Below are positions 62,270 to 64,000 of a stretch of 64,000 nt of DNA, piece by piece (positions within the stretch are counted from its first letter, which is position 1; each line of letters opens with the position of its first letter). The stretch lies in the NCBI GenBank assembly GCA_017303995.1, contig JAFLBE010000008.1, forward strand, positions 20,262 through 84,261. The letters run 5' to 3'. The notes under the pieces were generated by a model. The model was not told the origin of the DNA, made no database searches, and saw nothing but the letters and a program-made list of their open reading frames with translations. Source of the DNA: Bacteroidota bacterium. GTDB taxonomy: Bacteria > Bacteroidota > JABWAT01. Made by a program: the position numbers and the translations under genes.

Positions 62270-63802
62270 ATGAAATTTGAACGTGCAGCAGGACTTCTGC
62301 TTCATCCAACCTCACTCCCAGGACGCTATGGTATTGGTGATCTTGGTGATCACGCCTATCGTTTTGTCGATTTTCTAAAGTCCGCTCAAATGGGGCTATG
62401 GCAGGTTTTACCACTTGGACCGACCGGTTACGGGGATTCCCCTTATCAATGTTTTTCTGCTTTTGCAGGAAATCCACTGGTCATAAGTCCTGATAAACTT
62501 CTCGAAGATGGCTTGCTTTCTCCTGCCGATCTTAAAGATGTTCCTGCCTTCAATCCGATTGAAATTGATTTTGGTTGGGTGATCGGGTACAAAACAGACC
62601 TGTTGAGAAAAGCCTTTGCAAATTTTCAAAAAAATGAAGAAAAATTGTCAAAGGAATACATAAAAGCCTGGAAGAAATTCTGCAAGGATAATTCTGAGTG
62701 GCTTGATGATTACGCATTGTTCATGTCAGTCAAGAGCCACCATGGCGGTGTAACCTGGACACAGTGGTCAAAAGATATCGCTCATCGTACACCGAAAGCG
62801 ATTAAAGAGTGGACCAAAAAACTTGCTGATGATATTGAATATCAAAAGTTTATTCAGTTTAACTTTTTCCATCAATGGATGAAACTGAAGCATTACGCAA
62901 ATGAAAACGGAATTAAAATCGTTGGTGACCTGCCAATTTTTATTGCATACGACAGTGCAGATACCTGGGCAAACAAAGAGTTGTTCAGCGTGGATGATGA
63001 AGGAAAGTTGCTGACTTGTGCGGGAGTTCCCCCCGATTATTTTTCTCCAACCGGACAGTTGTGGGGAAATCCGCTTTATAACTGGGACAAGATGGAAGCC
63101 GACGATTTTAAATGGTGGAGAAACCGTTTCTCAAGTCTGTTTGAAATTATGGATATCGTTCGTATTGATCACTTTCGTGGTTTTGAGGCGTTTTGGGAAA
63201 TTAAAGGCGATGCCAAAACTGCTGAAAAGGGGAAATGGGTTAAAGCCCCGGGTAAGAAACTTTTCTCTAGTATTGAAAAACATCTCGGGCAGTTACCAAT
63301 CATTGCCGAAGACCTTGGCGTCATTACAGACGGTGTTGTTGCACTCCGTGATAAATTCGACTTTCCCGGCATGAAAATTATGCAGTTCGCTTTTGGAACT
63401 GACATGGAAACCAAATTCCTTCCTCACAATTATATTCCAAATTGTGTTGTTTATACTGGCTCCCACGACAACGACACAACAAGGTCTTATTTTGATACAG
63501 CCCGTGCATCAAAAGATAAGAATGATATTTACGAATTCACTCAAAAATATCTGAACTATTATGGTGATGATGTAGTAAATGAATTAATTCGGGTTGCTTA
63601 TGCTTCTGTTGCAAATACGGTGGTCTTCCCGATGCAGGATTTACTGAATCTTGGCGGTGAAGCCCGGATGAACTTCCCTGGCAGGCTCGGTGGTAACTGG
63701 TTCTGGCGTTTTAGCTGGGAACAAGTACCCTTCGGAATCGCTGACAGATATAAATTCCTTGGCGATTTGTATGACCGTCCAGTTAAAAAAACAATCGTTT
63801 AA
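62270..63802 (+). CDS. malQ: 4-alpha-glucanotransferase (amylomaltase)
   Basis: A GH77 enzyme that rearranges alpha-1,4-glucans. The catalytic set is visible: nucleophile Asp300 in VRIDHFRGF, acid/base Glu347 in IIAEDLGVIT and Asp400 in SHDNDTT. The start AAGLLLHPTSLPG and the YQCFSAFAGNP segment are typical. The length of 510 residues is normal for the short bacterial form. It is monocistronic with its own promoter. Its stop codon lies within a long perfect palindrome. Confidence 0.95.
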   Translation: MKFERAAGLLLHPTSLPGRYGIGDLGDHAYRFVDFLKSAQMGLWQVLPLGPTGYGDSPYQCFSAFAGNPLVISPDKLLEDGLLSPADLKDVPAFNPIEIDFGWVIGYKTDLLRKAFANFQKNEEKLSKEYIKAWKKFCKDNSEWLDDYALFMSVKSHHGGVTWTQWSKDIAHRTPKAIKEWTKKLADDIEYQKFIQFNFFHQWMKLKHYANENGIKIVGDLPIFIAYDSADTWANKELFSVDDEGKLLTCAGVPPDYFSPTGQLWGNPLYNWDKMEADDFKWWRNRFSSLFEIMDIVRIDHFRGFEAFWEIKGDAKTAEKGKWVKAPGKKLFSSIEKHLGQLPIIAEDLGVITDGVVALRDKFDFPGMKIMQFAFGTDMETKFLPHNYIPNCVVYTGSHDNDTTRSYFDTARASKDKNDIYEFTQKYLNYYGDDVVNELIRVAYASVANTVVFPMQDLLNLGGEARMNFPGRLGGNWFWRFSWEQVPFGIADRYKFLGDLYDRPVKKTIV

Positions 63803-63836
63803 TTCAAATAAAATTCGGTTTTATTTGAATTAAACG
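63796..63836. terminator. 41-nt perfect palindrome at the malQ stop codon
   Basis: 18-bp perfect AT-rich arms with a TTCGG loop. The left arm contains the last codons and the stop of malQ (TAA at 63800-63802). It has a U-rich right arm but no GC clamp, so it could act as a terminator in both directions or as a binding site. Confidence 0.7.
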
Positions 63837-63847
63837 TCAGGGATAGG

Positions 63848-63878
63848 TTGACTGAAATGAAAAAGTTACTTATCTTTG
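63848..63878 (+). promoter_or_regulatory. Promoter of tRNA-Lys
   Basis: TTG (63848-63850), exactly 20 nt, then TATCTTTG (63871-63878), a full TAnnTTTG match, 41 nt upstream of the tRNA. Confidence 0.8.
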
Positions 63879-63918
63879 TCGCTCTCAAAAAAATAAAATG
63901 GAAACATTTTGTTTTGCT

Positions 63919-63991
63919 GGTTCTGTAGCTCAGGTGGTAGAGCAACTGCCTTTTAAGCAGTGGGTCGATGGTTCGAGTCCATCCAGAGCCA
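63919..63991 (+). tRNA. tRNA-Lys (anticodon TTT)
   Basis: A 73-nt cloverleaf. The acceptor stem GGTTCTG/CAGAGCC has one G-U pair, the D-arm GCTC-AGGTGGTA-GAGC is normal, the anticodon stem is ACTGC/GCAGT with loop CTTTTAA (TTT at 63952-63954), the variable loop has five bases and the T-arm is GATGG-TTCGAGT-CCATC. The 3' end is followed by CA, not CCA, so the terminal CCA must be added after transcription. Confidence 0.95.
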
Positions 63992-64000
63992 CAACGTTTT

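Overview
The window is a chromosome segment of a Gram-negative bacterium of the Fibrobacterota-Chlorobiota-Bacteroidota (FCB) superphylum. Seen in the sequence: several genes are preceded by TTG, a 20-21 nt spacer and TAnnTTTG (or one mismatch), which is the Bacteroidota-type -33/-7 promoter. One secreted protein ends in a FlgD-like sorting-type tail and sits beside outer-membrane barrel proteins, and BshA (bacillithiol synthesis) is present. Which lineage within FCB (Ignavibacteria- or Kapabacteria-like, for example) cannot be settled from here. There is no insertion sequence, prophage, CRISPR array or rRNA. The only RNA gene is a tRNA-Lys at the right end.

Layout. 0-11.7 kb: prephenate dehydrogenase, a molybdopterin oxidoreductase, a membrane-anchored SGNH hydrolase with a TPR tail, an S9 peptidase, a trypsin-like lipoprotein, a membrane heterodisulfide-reductase-like Fe-S protein and a PhzF enzyme. 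11.9-14.9 kb: four-helix-bundle gene plus miaA, converging on a TetR/SDR pair with two matching operators. 16-22.9 kb: PhoU-like/Pit phosphate uptake, pruA, sucC and an Lrp/methionine gamma-lyase pair. 22.9-33.7 kb: one long minus-strand run from grpE-dnaJ through comEA, a pseudopilin-like protein, a possible PilM-like protein, a histidine kinase, PATAN-receiver, CheY, CheW and an unknown protein to a heme-binding methyl-accepting protein. No cheA is present. 33.8-42.9 kb: thioredoxin, glycosyltransferase, two outer-membrane barrels, a FlgD-tailed beta-propeller, a lipoprotein, an M50 protease, RluD, GNAT and a YgjP-type metalloprotease. 42.9-46.9 kb: the SxtJ/DUF5989/carbamoyltransferase trio and DAHP synthase. 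47-53.8 kb: CHASE2 adenylate cyclase, a CsgG/FlgO-like lipoprotein, a transglutaminase-TPR protein and a receiver. 53.8-58 kb: RNA methyltransferase, DUF2231, a kinase-like protein, MGMT and BshA. 58-64 kb: YigZ, a barrel protein, a lipoprotein amidohydrolase, MalQ and tRNA-Lys.

The most unusual signal is non-coding. At least five intergenic stretches (1-158, 5355-5403, 18048-18071, 43370-43454, 45659-45805) are written in a degenerate 7-nt period, with words such as GTCCCTT, GTCACTT, GTAACCC and CATATCA. Four of them begin within about 10 nt of the stop codon of a gene that reads into them, and a fifth supplies the stop codon itself. A second repeat class, short palindromes of the CCCGAA-n-TTCGGG type, occurs in two of the same kinds of gap. 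The strongest protein-level candidate for an undescribed system is the CheA-less sensory operon attached to comEA and pilus-like genes downstream of grpE-dnaJ. The next is the CsgG-like lipoprotein paired with a transglutaminase/TPR protein.
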